From Vigna angularis (taxonomy: Eukaryota > Streptophyta > Magnoliopsida > Fabales > Fabaceae), in the NCBI RefSeq assembly GCF_016808095.1, contig NC_068970.1, positions 39,033,630 to 39,097,629 on the forward strand: 64,000 nucleotides of DNA, given 5' to 3'. This document shows positions 47,285 to 59,856 of the stretch, one piece after another. The notes under the pieces are model-generated. The model worked only from the letters and a program-made list of their open reading frames with translations, was not told the origin of the DNA and ran no database searches. How positions within the stretch are numbered: the stretch's first letter is position 1; every line of letters starts with the position of its first letter. A program made the position numbers and the translations under genes.

Positions 47285-49786
47285 CCAATGTTTTATCATT
47301 CACGTTATCATTTATTTATGGATTGTAAAATTAAAGAATGGGATTCCTATAGTAGTTTGAAACTTATCTATGAGTGTAATATTTATGTATCCTCGTTTAA
47401 TTTTTAATATTGAATTTTTAATTGATCGTTATACTTTAAAATAATATTTTAATTAGAATTTATAATAATTGAGTTTACTAAGTATGAGATATGATAAAAA
47501 TAGATTTTTAGTTGTATAAATATTTTTTAGATATTTTGATATGCGTTATTGTAGTTGTAGTTAAATTGAACTTACTGAAAATTAGTTAAAATTTCATAAC
47601 ACTTTAAAGATAAATCCAAAAATAACAAATAATCAAAATCATACTAAGTTAAAATAATATTACATAAAAAATGTAAGAAAAACATCAAATAAAAGTGAAG
47701 AAATTTGACTAAATTAGACAACAAAAATTGAATCTTGCAGTTTTATTTATTTTCTTACAAAAAGGACTTTGATAATTTATAAATATTTATGATAAAACAA
47801 TAATTTGGGAAAAATACATCTTAAAATATTTTATTTGATATTGTTAAATAATTACATTATTTAACTATATAAGTAAATATTAAAATTTAACATTTGCCAA
47901 TATTTTTTTAATCTAATAAATATCTTTTTAAATATTTTTATATCTCCACAATAATAAAATATATCTTGAAGATATTGCATTGTTTAGAAGATAATTAGAA
48001 GAGATTACATTATTAAAAAGAAAATTATAATAACAGAAAAAACCAAAATAAAGTCGAGTCCAATTTCTATATAAAGAGACATAGGAAAACACATTAGGGG
48101 AGCTTAGAAACCCTTGGGGTTATAATTTCGTCCTTTCTCTTCTCTCGTGTTCTTCACCTTTTCTTCTTCTATTTTAATACTATTTCCACATTCCATTGAG
48201 TGTTAAGCCTATAGGGTTGATTCTACTATAATTTCTTAAGTGGATTTTGAGGTTAGATTAATAAATTTGTTTGTTCTTTTGATTCTTGTTGTGATTTATT
48301 TTTATCTATGTCTTTTGTTTCTTAATCAAGTAAAAGTAATGATTTTTACATTGTGGCAAGTTAGCATGGTGTTAAATCTACATAACATATCAATCATATG
48401 AGTCTAAGAGTTTTTAATTTTAATTGAAAATTTACTTTGATTAAAGTTATTAATAGTGCTACACCAGTTCCCGTCTCACTCACCAAATTCTCAATTTCAC
48501 TCACCAAAACCCCTCTTTTAAGCTTGAAACTCAAGTAATTCACTCTCCACTACTCCAACCACTTTAAGATCACCATTTAAACCACGATACAACCTCCAAA
48601 TGTATAATTATAATAGTAAAACAATTTAAACATATCACACCAAGCATTCAAACATCAAACCACCTTGGATCATCATTTAAAACTCAAACATCACTAGAAT
48701 AACTAATACAAATACATGAAATTCATTTGATACTACATAGATATATTAAATTCAGATCAACACAATAATTTAAAACAAGTTCTAGCTTCCCTTACCTCTC
48801 AAAGAAACTACCTAACTCTAAGAACGCTCCGCCGATTACTTGAACCGCAAGGAATACCTAGATGAACCTACAAAACACCAAATTAAAAACGGACAGAGTC
48901 CTTAGAACTCTAGAAGAACCAAGAACGAGTAAGAGAGGCAAAATAACACATGCAACAATATTAAATTCCTCTAAAACAGATATGGAAACAGAAGAGGAAA
49001 AATAGTCGAAACTTACTTGTACTATTGAAGAAACTGATCGGGTAGAAACATAGACCTCGTTGTCGTGGTCGATTAAGTACCTCTTGATCGTCAAAGAGAT
49101 GACTCAGAAGTTAGAACTCTTAGAGAGAAGGTAAATAACTCTAGAAAAGTGATTTCTAGAGAGATGATACGTTTTTAAAATAATGAAACTCGTTTATAAC
49201 AAAATTATTTATAATAAAACCATTTAACATTAAAATAATCAAGTCTCACTATTTCTAGACTATCACCACTTCTCAAAAACCATTTTATAGTTTTATAACA
49301 TAAGTCTAATTTAACCAAAATAGCATTAAATTCTTTACTGTATATTTTTCAATTCTAATATTTTAAAATTATAATTTAACATTTATCTCTACTAATTCTT
49401 TCAATGTTGGGACAAAAATAAAATTTATATTTATATCTTGAAAAATAATTCATAGACACTAAAGATTGCATCACATTGAATATCCACTTAAAGAGAGTAA
49501 AAATTATAGGTTTATGAGTTATATGATTGATTAAAACATATGATAGAAAAAAAAGTGATTAATAAATATAGTTAAAATGAAGGTCATTAATAAGAGTTTA
49601 TTTGTCAATTTTAGAATGCAAAGTGTTATTATTTAAGATGTTTAAGGAAATTTATCGAATATTTTTACTGGACATTAAAATCACCAAGATGTTATCTAGA
49701 TGTTAATGTGCATTTCCAAAAATTCAAAAAATATAAAAGGATTCACTTAAATAAATGAAGAACATAAATGAAAAAAAACATAAAAA
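47285..49786. other. Intergenic, no gene seen
   Basis: Strongly AT-rich DNA downstream of the amidase. Around 48062-48150 a tatataaagagac box followed by a CT-rich stretch could be a decayed LTR promoter. Around 48480-49100 the style is C/A-rich and LTR-like. Neither could be given ends. Confidence 0.4.
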
Positions 49787-50249
49787 CACTAGTGCAAAAT
49801 AAGGATAAGAACACGGGTCATACGTCTTGATTTTTAGAAAACCGAATCATATGTAAAGGCGGTGGCATTTTCGCAATTTCGACGAACTTATACGTCTCGG
49901 TTGTAAAAAAACCGAAGCATAAAAACCAAATTAACTCGGTTAAAAACAAAATCGAGAACTAATGTTCTGCCACGTCCCACCTAAAACTGGTTAATTTTTT
50001 AAAATTGCCCTACTACCTCGGTCCTCTAACCCAACTGAGGCATAAACTTTCCGAATACCTCGATCCTCTAACCCGAGGCATAAACGTTCCGAAATCCAAA
50101 AGGGGTAATTTACCCTAATTTCATTTTGAAGACTTGGGTATCCTCTACTACTCCCGTCACTTGCAACATCCAGAGCACGTAGTGAATAAGGAATTCCAAA
50201 TTCACTTTCCCCTTACCTATCCATCCATGCGAAATCCAGAAGCAGCTTA

Positions 50250-50760
50250 ACATTGGCGGCGAGTGCGGCTAGGCATGGCGAGGTGGCGGCGAGGCATGGT
50301 GAGGTCGTGGCGAGGTCGCAGCAAGGTGGCGGCGAGATCTCTTCTTCCCTTCTTTCTTTTCAGGTTCAGACGCGATTTCGTGTAGGTAGGGGCGGCCGCC
50401 GCGACTTTCTCTCCGCGGCGTGACGGTCCCTGTTCGTGGATGTGGTCCCTGTTCGTGGAGGTGGTCCCTATTCGTGGAGGTGGCAGCAGGGCGTCGATTC
50501 GATTTGGGGCTTGGCGTTAGCAATTCGATTTAGGGTTTCGATTTGGGGCTTGGTGACACTGTGGGAGGCGGGACTCAAGCTTCGTTGGTGGCGGCTAGCG
50601 GCTAGCGGCTGGCGGTGGATCTCGCCTTCGTAGGGGATGGACCGACAAGGGCAAGGTGATGGAAAACCAAAGGCGCGATGATGGACCGACAAGGGCGAGT
50701 TGATGGTGCGGCGGCGGTGGCGCGGCGAGGGTTTCGTTGGCAGCAAGGGTTTTGTTTTTG
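50250..50760. other. GC-rich captured segment in the CACTA element
   Basis: About 500 bases have high G+C, with ggcggcgagg-type words and a short repeat of gtccctgttcgtggaggtgg. This is out of character for the AT-rich neighbourhood. It probably derives from a host gene 5' region. The open frames do not match a family I recognise. Confidence 0.45.
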
Positions 50761-51078
50761 GCAACGAGGGCTTCTGCGTTTTTTGGGTTCTCTGCCTTTA
50801 GTTTCAAAACTCATCATTCAATTTTATTTTTGTAGATTTTGCCTGCTGGAGTGATGAGAAGGGGCGAGAGAAGGCACCACGGAGGAAGTCGTGGAAGCTT
50901 TGGAGATCTTGTAGGAAGCACTGAAGGAGAAGAGGTTCTTTGAAGGAGAGAGCATAGGATTGGTATATATTGCTGCCAATTTCATTAGATATTGGGTTGA
51001 AATATTACAGGAAATTGTTTGCCAAGTTATTGCTGCCAGGAAATTGGGTTGTGATATTGTTGCCAAGTTGAGCCAAGA

Positions 51079-51820
51079 TGATGAAAGCTTGCTATGGGTG
51101 AGACTCATTGAACCAGGAAGCCAAACAGCAAACGTTCCAGTGAGCAGAATGAAGGCAGCGGAATTCTGAAATAGATGCAGAGAATGATATGGTTTCAATG
51201 AAGAATGGAGTGGGTTAGAACGTCTCAGCTCAGAGGGCCTTCCTACTTTGGAAGGAAGCTAGAGGTAAGGAGAAAGAAAGTGAAGAATTGAGTTGACTCA
51301 AGAGCAAAGGTAAGCTGGAATTTCATTTCTGCAGCAATTGGACTAAGCTCAAAAGTCCTCTACAAAAGGGGGAAGAGGTCTCCTATTTATAGGAAGATAA
51401 GAGCCTCAAATCTGAAATGAAATTCAATCCAAAAGCAAATGAAATTAAAGAAAAAGGTGCCAATTTGCTTCAGCTTCAAACATGCCTCATTCCAACTCAA
51501 CAGCACACGTGAAACAGCATCAATTCTGAAACGCTGGGCTAGCTAGGTTATTGGCTGAGCTTTTTGAAAGCTTTGGCATCAAGCTTCTCCCTCCAAGTCT
51601 CTCTTTTCAAGTACTCAAATGCTTATGCTGGCAGCTGCTCCCTCCAATTTTATTAATCCTACAAAGCAAAAAAAAAATGTGCTTTTAATTATGGGAAGAA
51701 GGATTAATGTAAATTACCTTCCATAGAAGCAAAATGGTAGGTGATCCTTCTTCCTCTTGAATCATCTTTGTCATGGCTCTAGTAAGAGGTCCAATGTGTG
51801 TCTTTGATGGTCTTCCATCA
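51079..51820 (-). repeat. 3' LTR (left)
   Basis: 742 bp, TGATGAAAG...TCTTCCATCA. A minus-strand TATA box (tcctataaatagga) lies at 51381-51394. The 3' end of the pol frame runs into it and stops at 51685. Confidence 0.95.
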
Positions 51821-53061
51821 GACCCTCCCTCTTGAAAAGGATCTGTCCTCAGATCTGCTTCAACCTCTTGATCATTCCCTGTGAAAGGAATTAAGTCGCA
51901 CATGTTAAAAGTATGACTGACACCATAACTTTCAGGGAGATCTAAGATGTATGCATTGTCATTTATCTTTTTGACCACCTTGAATGGACCATCTCCTCTT
52001 GGACTAAGTTTGGACTTCCTTTGAGAGGGAAATCTTTCCTTTCTCAAATGAAGCCAAACTAGGTCTCCTTTTTCAAAAACTATTTTCTTTCTCCCTTTCT
52101 TGTTTTATTCTGCATATTTTTGAGTTTGTTTTTGAATTTGGATTTTGACTTTCTCATGTAACTTCTTGATGAACTCCGCTTTAGAAGCACCTTCTTTATG
52201 AAGAAAAGAAGATGATTCTGGAAGAGGTAGTAAATCAAGAGGTGTGATAGGGTTAAAACCATAAATAACCTCAAAAGGAGAAAGATTAGTAGTCTTGTGG
52301 ACTACTCTATTATAAGCAAATTCAATATGAGGTAGATGTTCATCCCAAGATTTGTTATTACCTCTTAATATTACCCTTAATAATGTAGATAAAGATCTAT
52401 TTACTACTTCAGTTTGCCCATCAGTTTGTGGGTGACATGTAGTAGAAAATAGAAGTTTAGTTGCAAGCTTTTCCCATAAAGTTTTCCAAAAATGGCTTAG
52501 GAACTTCACATCTCTATCAGACACTATAGTTTTGGGTAAGTCATGCAATCTCACTATTTCTTTAAAGAAGAGTCTAGAGATATAGCTAGCATCATCTACT
52601 TTGTGGCAGGGTATAAAATGAGCCATTTTACTAAAACGATCTACTACCACAAATATAGAATCATACCCCCTTTGAGTTCTTGGCAATCCTAAGACAAAGT
52701 CCATGCTTATGTCCTCCCAAGGGGTATTAGCTATAGGAAGAGGTGTATAGAGTCCATGAGGCATAATTTTGGATTTAGCTTGTAAACAAGCTATACATTT
52801 AGAACAATGCCTTTGAACATCTATTCTCATGTGTGGCCAATAAAATTTACTTTTCAAAATGTTTAGAGTTTTATCAACTCCATGATGGCCCATGAGTCCT
52901 CCTCCATGACTCTCTTTGATAAGAAGTTTTCTAATGGATCCTTGGGGTATACAAAGTTTTCCTTTATTAAAAAGATACCCCTCAGAAAGATAGAATCCAT
53001 CAAAAGGCTTCTTAAGACATGATGAATAAGTGGATGCAAATGTTTCATCATTTTCATATAA
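51685..53061 (-). pseudogene. Gypsy integrase and C-terminal GPY/F region
   Basis: Same frame as the upstream parts. It contains the zinc-binding region ([20 protein letters not shown], then CSKCIAC). The catalytic DDE core follows: Asp in SMDFVLGLP, Asp in [13 protein letters not shown], Glu in [11 protein letters not shown] stop at 52105-52107 (after QKYAE) separates the C-terminal GPY/F-like module ([20 protein letters not shown]) from the core. No chromodomain was recognised after it. The tail, with [14 protein letters not shown], crosses the polypurine tract into the LTR. Confidence 0.88.
51821..51834 (-). other. Polypurine tract
   Basis: On the minus strand aagagggagggtc directly precedes the 3' LTR. 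It is the primer for second-strand synthesis. Confidence 0.85.
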
Positions 53062-54669
53062 CTATTTTATGTCATCAAATCATAATATTTGGGATCCTAG
53101 GGTTACTAATAATGCATGTCTTCTAGATAAAGCATTCGCAACAACATTAGTACTCCCCTTTTTGTGTTTGATGACATAGGGAAATTGCTCCAGGCATTCC
53201 ACCCACTTTGCATGTCTTTTATTTAGCTTTGCTTGCCCTTTAATGTACTTGAGTGATTCATGGTCAGTGTGTATGATGAATTCTCTAGTTACCAAGTAAT
53301 GCTCCCAAGTTTTTAAAGCTCTAATGAGGGCATATAACTCTTTGTCATAGGTAGGATAGTTCAAGGTAGGCCCCCTAAGTTTTTCACTAAAGTAAGCTAC
53401 GGGATGTCCTCCTTGTATTAAAACAGCTCCTATACCTACCCCAGATGCATCACATTCTAGTTCAAAGGCTTTGGAAAAATCAGGCAAAATTAGAATAGGT
53501 GCATGAGTTAACTTGTGTTTCAAAGTCTCAAAAGACAACTCTTGCTTATCACCCCAAAGAAAGGGCATATCTTTCTTGACTAGCTCATTTAAAGGAGCAG
53601 CTATGGTGGAGAAGTCTTTCACAAATCTTCTATAAAAACTTGCTAACCCATGAAAACTTCTTACCTCTCCTACATTTTTAGGGGTTGGCCATTCTTGTAT
53701 AGCCTTGATTTTCTCTGGATCAACATGTACACCTTCTTTTCCAACTTTGAAACCAAGGAAAATCACACTTTCTTGACAAAAAGTACATTTGTCAAAGTTG
53801 GCAAAGAGATTATGTTCTCTAAGAAGAAGCAAGACTTCTTTGACATGGTTAAGGTGCTCTTGAAGACTTCGACTATAAATTAAGATGTCATCAAAATATA
53901 CCACTACAAATCTTCCTATGCATTCCCTAAGGACATGATTCATTAATCTCATGAATGTACTTGGAGCATTGGTCAAGCCAAAGGGCATGACTAACCATTC
54001 ATACAAACCAAACTTGGTCTTAAAAGCAGTTTTCCATTCATCTCCTTCATGAATTCTTATTTGATGGTATCCGCTTTTGAGATCAATTTTGGTGAAAAGA
54101 TTTGCTCCATGTAATTCATCCAGCATATCATCTAGCCTAGGAATGGGGTGCCTATACTTGACAGTTATGTTGTTGATGGCCCTACAATCTGTACACATTC
54201 TCCAAGTTCCATCCTTTTTAGGGACCAACAACACAGGCACAACACAAGGACTTAGACTCTTTTGGATCCACCCTTTGTTCAATAATTCATTAACTTGTGT
54301 CTCTATTTCTTTTGTTTCCATGGGGTTGGTTCTATATGCTGGCCTATTGGGTAGGCTTGCCCTAGGCACCAAATCTATTTGATGTTCTATTCCCCTCAAA
54401 GGTGGTAATCCACTTGGTACCTCTTTGGGAAATACATCATCAAATTCCTTTAAAAGTTTTTGCAACCCCTTTGGTAGAGAACCAAGTTCATGAGTGATTG
54501 AAACAAATGTCTCTTTGCAATAGAGAAGAAAATGAGGTTGTCCAAGAAAAAGATTTTTAGAAATGTTCAAAGTTTGAGGTTGGACAACTTCTTTATTTGA
54601 GGCATGGGTTACCAAATTCATGGTCTTCTCCTTTCTTTCTTTCCTACTTTTCTTTTCTCCATCCAACTT
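53062..54669 (-). pseudogene. Gypsy reverse transcriptase and RNase H
   Basis: The frame continues from gag after one stop codon (54670-54672). RT blocks include [32 protein letters not shown] and the active-site [11 protein letters not shown]. RNase H has [28 protein letters not shown] and HTDHESLKY. All key acidic residues are visible. The next stops come at 53080-53082 and 53062-53064, before the integrase region. The layout is normal for plant chromovirus-type gypsy elements. Confidence 0.92.
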
Positions 54670-56277
54670 CTATTTAAGAATTATTTGGTCCTCTCTTACT
54701 TGTGAAGGTGTAAGAGGACACAAAATAATTTTCTTTCCCTTGTGTTGAATGGTGATTTTGTTGGTGACTCCATCATGTAGAGCTTGCTTATCATATTGCC
54801 AAGGTCTTCCAAGTAATATGTGCCCAGCTTCCATTGGTACTATATCACAAACAATTTGATCTTCATATTTGCCAATGGAAATGGGTACTCTTACTTGCTC
54901 TTTAACTACTATTCCATCATCCTCTTTGATCCATTGAAGTTTGTAAGGTTTAGGATGAGGAGTAGTGGTTAAGCCAAGCTTCTCTATCATTCTAGAACTA
55001 CAACAGTTGCAACAAGAGCCACTATCCACAATAATTGAACATGTATTTTCCAAAACTTTGCATCTTGTGTGGAATAGGTTCTCTCTTTGTGACTGTTCTA
55101 ATTCTACATGTTTGCTTTCCAGGAGTCTCCTCACCATAAGTAAGTCACCATCACAAGGTAAAGTTTCTTCTTCTTCAGAAGTGGATGTTTCAGACTCACT
55201 ATATGAAGAACCCTCACTTTCACTCTCATGCTCAAGAATGTAAGTTGACCTTCTATTGCGACACTCAGATGCATAGTGCCCTTTTCCCCCACATCTAAAG
55301 CGCTTAGTCTCCTTACTTTTATGATCTCTTGAAGGTTCTTTGACTTTTTCTTTCCCTCTTTCTCTCTCTCTAAATTCTTCATACCTTGGCTTGGTTAGAC
55401 TACCCTCCCTCTTGTACTCTTTCTTATGGTTGGAACTATGAGGATAATCTTTCTTAGTGGAGCTTTTCTTCTTGAGTTGTTGCTTTACCCTCACACAAAG
55501 TTGGACTAACTCATTGAGATCATTGTAGGGTATAAGTTCAACCCTATCTCTTATGTCATAGTTGAGTCCACTTTGGAACCTAGCAATTGTTATCCTTGGT
55601 TCCTCTCTTATCCCAGCTCTCAACATGAGCAACTCCATTTTCTGCCTATACTCTTCAACACTCATGTTCCTTTGTTGGAGTTTGTGGAGCTTATCCATTA
55701 ACTCCCTATCATAGTAGGCTGGTACATGTCTTCTTCTCAAGGCAGTTCTCAACTCATTCCAATACCTGATGGGAGGTAAGTGTCTTAGCCTATGATCCTT
55801 GACCAAGGTTGTCCACCAAATTAAGGCATAGCCTTGAAAACTTAGAGAAGCCATGGTGACTCTCTTTTCATCATCTATTTGGTGGCACTCAAACAATTGC
55901 TCAACTTTCATTTCCCATTCTAGGTATTCTTCCACATCATCCTTTCCATGAAAGGAAGGAAGATCAATTTTGGGCTCTCTTGGATGGTGCTCTCTAACTC
56001 TATGATGTCTTCTAGGAGGCATTTGGTAGTGGTCATCATTGTGATGACTACTATATTGCTCAAGCTCACTAGGAGAAGATGATGATTCTTCTCTTCTCCT
56101 ATGGGAAGATCTCTCTTTCTTTTTGTCTTGATTAATCAAAAGTTGACTAATCATGTCTTTGAGCTCACTAATCTCTCTATCCCTTTGTTCGAATTTTTGC
56201 TCAAATTCCTCCCTTAGAGAACTCTTACTATGGGGTTTCAAACTTCCTTGCACACTTGATTGACTCATTCTTGTCAA
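54670..56277 (-). pseudogene. Gypsy gag and retropepsin, 535 aa
   Basis: ATG at 56277. A coiled coil lies at about residues 22-55. The capsid domain is at about 100-230 (EWEMKVEQLFECHQ, WNELRTALRRRHVPAYYD). A basic stretch follows, then the zinc knuckle at about 330-345 and the aspartic protease with IIVDSGSCCN (about 418) and ILLGRPWQYD. The knuckle reads RFRCGGKGHYASEC: the first Cys of CX2CX4HX4C is Arg, explained by a single tgc-to-cgc change. It ends at a TAG after IILK, and the same frame then continues into RT, so this stop is probably a mutation rather than a programmed boundary. Confidence 0.93.
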
Positions 56278-58786
56278 AGGAAAAGGTTTTCACAAGGTTT
56301 TCAAAATATTTGAGAAGTAATGAGTGAAAAGATTTTCACAAGATTTTTTTTTCGGTGAAAAATTTCTAAAGAGATTCTAGAGGCAAAAGATGTTTCTAAG
56401 TAGCTCCCAGGAAGAAGAGGTGAGTCACAAATGGACAAACTTAGAAACCAAGTTCTTCCTTAGCCAGAGTTTCCTTAGAGTTATCTTTTACCTTAGTTTC
56501 TAAGTAGAAATTCTTCAAATTCTTTTCAAATGTTATGAAATGAACCTAAAACCAAAGAAAGGTTGACTAAATGCTATGCAATCCTATATACCACGGAGAC
56601 TTAAAAAAAACAAAAAGATTAAGCAAGAAATTAAAGAAAGCAATAAAGATGCAAGAATGTAAATGCTAGACGGCCCTAAGTGAAAGTGCAAGTGACACTT
56701 GGAGCCCCTTGACACACTTCCACACTAAGAAAACGAAATTTGACTATTACAATGTTCAATTATGAGCTTGGAATTGCTTCAAGAGCATTTTTCCAAGTCA
56801 CTTGGCTCAAAAACAGCAAAGAAAACAATAAAATACAATTTCAAACAACAAATTTCGTGATATTTGGTGTAAATAAACTTGAAATGAAGCCTAGAAGTAA
56901 TGTGAGCTTTGTCTTCTTGCTGCTGCAGAAAGCTACTATAAATGAAGGTGTGAGTTGCTCTTTTTCCAGGTTTGAAATGCTGCTGTAACAGAGTTTTTCA
57001 GTTGCTGGACAGTGGTGTTTGGGCTGCTGTTGAGTCTTCCTTCTTGCTCCACTTTCAATTCTCAAACCACTTCCTAGAAGCTACCAAAGTAGGAGTAGGT
57101 CTCTGGTGCTAGATACCCCAAACAGCTTGCACACACACTCCAAAACTCATTAGAAATCACACCAAACGGATTAAAAATCTGCACCAAATTTCTGCACACT
57201 GCACCAGTATACGTTACTGTATTGAACACTTTAGATGCCAAAAATAGACACAAACAATTGGAACAACACACAAATGAAAGTAGGTACACAAGAGGAACTT
57301 ATCAAAGGCACTAGAATGGATGAAGAAAGCAAGAAAAACACAAGCAGAGCTCAGAAATTATTCCAAATGCAAATTGTTTGATAATTTTCAAAAGTGTTTG
57401 ATAAAATGCCCCAATAAATTTCAGATTTTGTGTTTTTGATTTTCAGGGCCTGTAATCTGGATTGGTTGGTTCTAACAGCTTTTTAACACTTGATACTTCT
57501 TCTTTTGATCATATATTTTCATTTTTAAACATTGAACCAGCTTTTTCACAATCCAGCAATGAATTTTACACTAAAATTACCAAAACAGTGGCTGGAAAAA
57601 CAGAAACTGCACTAGAGAAATGAACTAAAATGGTGGTTTTGGAACCCAAAATGAGTGGCAGTGATTCAGCAACTTTGATGAATGTTCAAACAACTTTTCT
57701 TGGTGATATTAAACATGTTTAAACTCTTAAACAGCTGAGACAATGATTAAATTCAGAATCACTGATCCACTTCCATTTTTAACTCAAAAATGATGGTTTA
57801 AATATCCAATCTGCATATAAATTCATTTTTGACCAAATGAGCAGTATTAACAACTTTCAAACATCCATTTAGACTTGCTCAAGCTTTCCAAAAGCACAGA
57901 AACAGAAGGATTCGAAAACCACCCTTGCTATGGCCAAATTATGCAGCAAAAACCATCAATTAACCAACCAATTTTAGTTTTTCATGGATTCAAAAACTGG
58001 ACAGCAAAGGAAGTGACTCTAAGAAGTGTAAAAACACAGATCTAAGCTAGATTTAATATGCTTAGCATGACCAAACTCAGATTAGACCAAATCAAGTATA
58101 TTAGCACGGTGAAAAGCTAGAAGTTCAAGCTGAAATGGTGAATGGTTAAGGATTTTGAGCAACCACACTATGCATATTGCATTTTAGTGCTCGTTTTGGT
58201 TTGTTATACCTTAAGTCACATTCAACAACATCACACAATGTTGTACCAAGCTCCAGAATCAAAAGAAAACCACTGAAACAGTTTTAGAAACTTAGCACGA
58301 TATTTAAATTCTGTATCAGAATTCACAATGGAAAACAAATCAGATTTGCATTTTGATGCTTCAGCTTGTATAACCCAGGCTAGATCAAGTCCTCATTGCC
58401 TTATTTGGTATATATACAGATTTTTTAGCACATGCAAATCAATTAAAACAAAATAATCCAGCAGAAAAGAAAACTGAACAGAGACAGAAATAATACTGCA
58501 ACAGTAAATTGCACAAGACTTGAAACAATACAGAATTGAAATGTAAAGCTGGAAATGACCCAAACAAGAAGGTTTCACCGATTAAAATGAAAGGACAATA
58601 TAAGCACACAAAGGAAACTAAAATTGAATGACTGGAAAAGCAATACAGAATTGAAAACAGCAGCAAAACAAAAACAGAAACAGAAACAAACTAGACTGAA
58701 AACAGAAACAGAAATAGCACAAAGTGGACTGGAATTAAACAGCAGAATGGAAAGGAACTTAGCTATGGTTTGCGTGGACAACTAGA
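56278..58786 (-). other. Gypsy non-coding leader
   Basis: 2.5 kb between the primer site and gag have no long minus-strand frame. The stretch just upstream of gag (56380-56500) resembles the leader of the decayed element at 1830-1910. Confidence 0.7.
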
Positions 58787-58798
58787 GCTCTGATACCA
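58787..58798 (-). other. Primer-binding site, tRNA-iMet
   Basis: The minus strand reads TGGTATCAGAGC two bases inside the 5' LTR. It is a perfect match to the common plant initiator-Met primer site. Confidence 0.93.
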
Positions 58799-58800
58799 CT

Positions 58801-59541
58801 TGATGGAAGCTTGCTATGGGTGAGACTCATTGAACCAGGAAGCCAAACAACAAACGTTCCAGTGAGCAGAATGAAGGCAGCGGAATTCTGAAATAGATGT
58901 AGAGAATGGTATGGTTTCAGTGAAGAATGGAGTGGGTTAGAACCTCTCAGCTCAGAGGGCCTTCCTACTTTGGAAGGAAGCTAGAGGTAAGGAGAAAGAA
59001 AGTGAAGAATTGGGTTGACTCAAGAGCAAAGGTAAGCTGGAATTTCATTTCTGCAGCAATTGGACTAAGCTCAAAAGTCCTCTACAAAAGGGGGAAGAGG
59101 TCTCCTATTTATAGGAAGATAAGAGCCTCAAATCTGAAATGAAATTCAATCCAAAAGCAAATGAAATTAAAGAAAAAGGCACCAATTTGCTTCAGCTTCA
59201 AACATGCCTCATTCCAACTCAGCAGCACACGTGAAACAGCACCAATTCTGAAACGTTGGGCTAGCTAGGTTATTGGCTGAGCTTTTTGAAAGCTTTGGCA
59301 TCAAGCTTCTCCCTCCAAGTCTCTCTTTTCAAGTGCTCAAATGCTTATGCTGGCAGCTGCTCCCTCCAATTTTATTAATCCTACAAAGCAAAAAAAAATG
59401 TGCTTTTAATTATGGGAAGAAGGATTAATGTAAATTACCTTCCATAGAAGCAAAATGGTAGGTGATCCTTCTTCCTCTTGAATCCTCTTTGCCATGGCTC
59501 TAGTAAGAGGTCCAATGTGTGTCTTAGATGGTCTTCCATCA
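58801..59541 (-). repeat. 5' LTR (right)
   Basis: 741 bp, TGATGGAAG...TCTTCCATCA. It pairs with 51079-51820. Its minus-strand TATA box at 59101-59114 would drive the element. Confidence 0.95.
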
Positions 59542-59856
59542 CAAGAGTTTGTGAATCGCCTGTCATCAAAGAGGGCCTGCCTCCCAGAGATGAATTGTTT
59601 GTTGTCTTCAAAGCTTGTGTAACCACTCTCTGGACGCACTTCTCTCCACAAGGTGTGGCCAAAAAAATAAAAAATAAAAACCACTTTACTGCCTCGGTTC
59701 AGGTTTCAACTGAGACAGTATAAGACAAGATACTAACTCGATTTACAACCGAGACATAAGAGGAAGACTTTTTACCTCGTCCGTATATGCCTCGGTTGAG
59801 AAACCGTTGCCTATGACCAAAAACAATCGATGTCATTTCCTTCCACTGTATTAGTG

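Larger units (their letters stand above)
51079..59541 (-). mobile_element. Full-length Ty3/gypsy retrotransposon, 8463 bp
   Basis: LTRs lie at 51079-51820 and 58801-59541, and the target duplication CAAGA at 51074-51078 and 59542-59546 is perfect. On the minus strand the order is 5' LTR, primer site, leader, gag, protease, RT, RNase H, integrase, polypurine tract, 3' LTR. By eye the two LTRs differ at about 16 bases plus one A-run indel, so the insertion is recent compared with its surroundings. Gag-pol is a single frame with four stop codons, so this copy is not autonomous. Confidence 0.96.
50838..59661 (+). pseudogene. Tau-class glutathione S-transferase fragment, bisected
   Basis: Part 1 (about 50838-51078) encodes residues such as EEVVEALEIL, then a TAG stop at 50912-50914, then RFFEGESIGLVYIAANFI and LQEIV. 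Part 2 (59547-59661) encodes ESPVIKEGLPPRDELFVVFK. Both are signature stretches of the C-terminal, all-helical domain of plant tau GSTs, which conjugate glutathione to xenobiotics and lipid peroxides. The thioredoxin-fold N-terminal exon with the catalytic Ser is missing. Between the parts lies the 8.5-kb gypsy element with its CAAGA duplication. A frameshift and stop predate or accompany the split. Dead fragment. Confidence 0.8.
49787..59856. mobile_element. CACTA transposon carrying a GSTU fragment, split by a gypsy element
   Basis: The left end is CACTAGTGCAAAATAAGG (49787). The right end reversed is CACTAATACAGTGGAAGG (59856). Three-base flanks aaa/aaa match the CACTA target size, although in poly-A context. 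Subterminal parts on both sides carry repeated cctcggtt and aaccga words (49820-50060 and 59690-59810). Without the nested gypsy element it is about 1.6 kb: non-autonomous, with no transposase. Its interior is unusually GC-rich (50250-50760) and includes a GST gene piece, so it is a Pack-CACTA. Confidence 0.75.
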
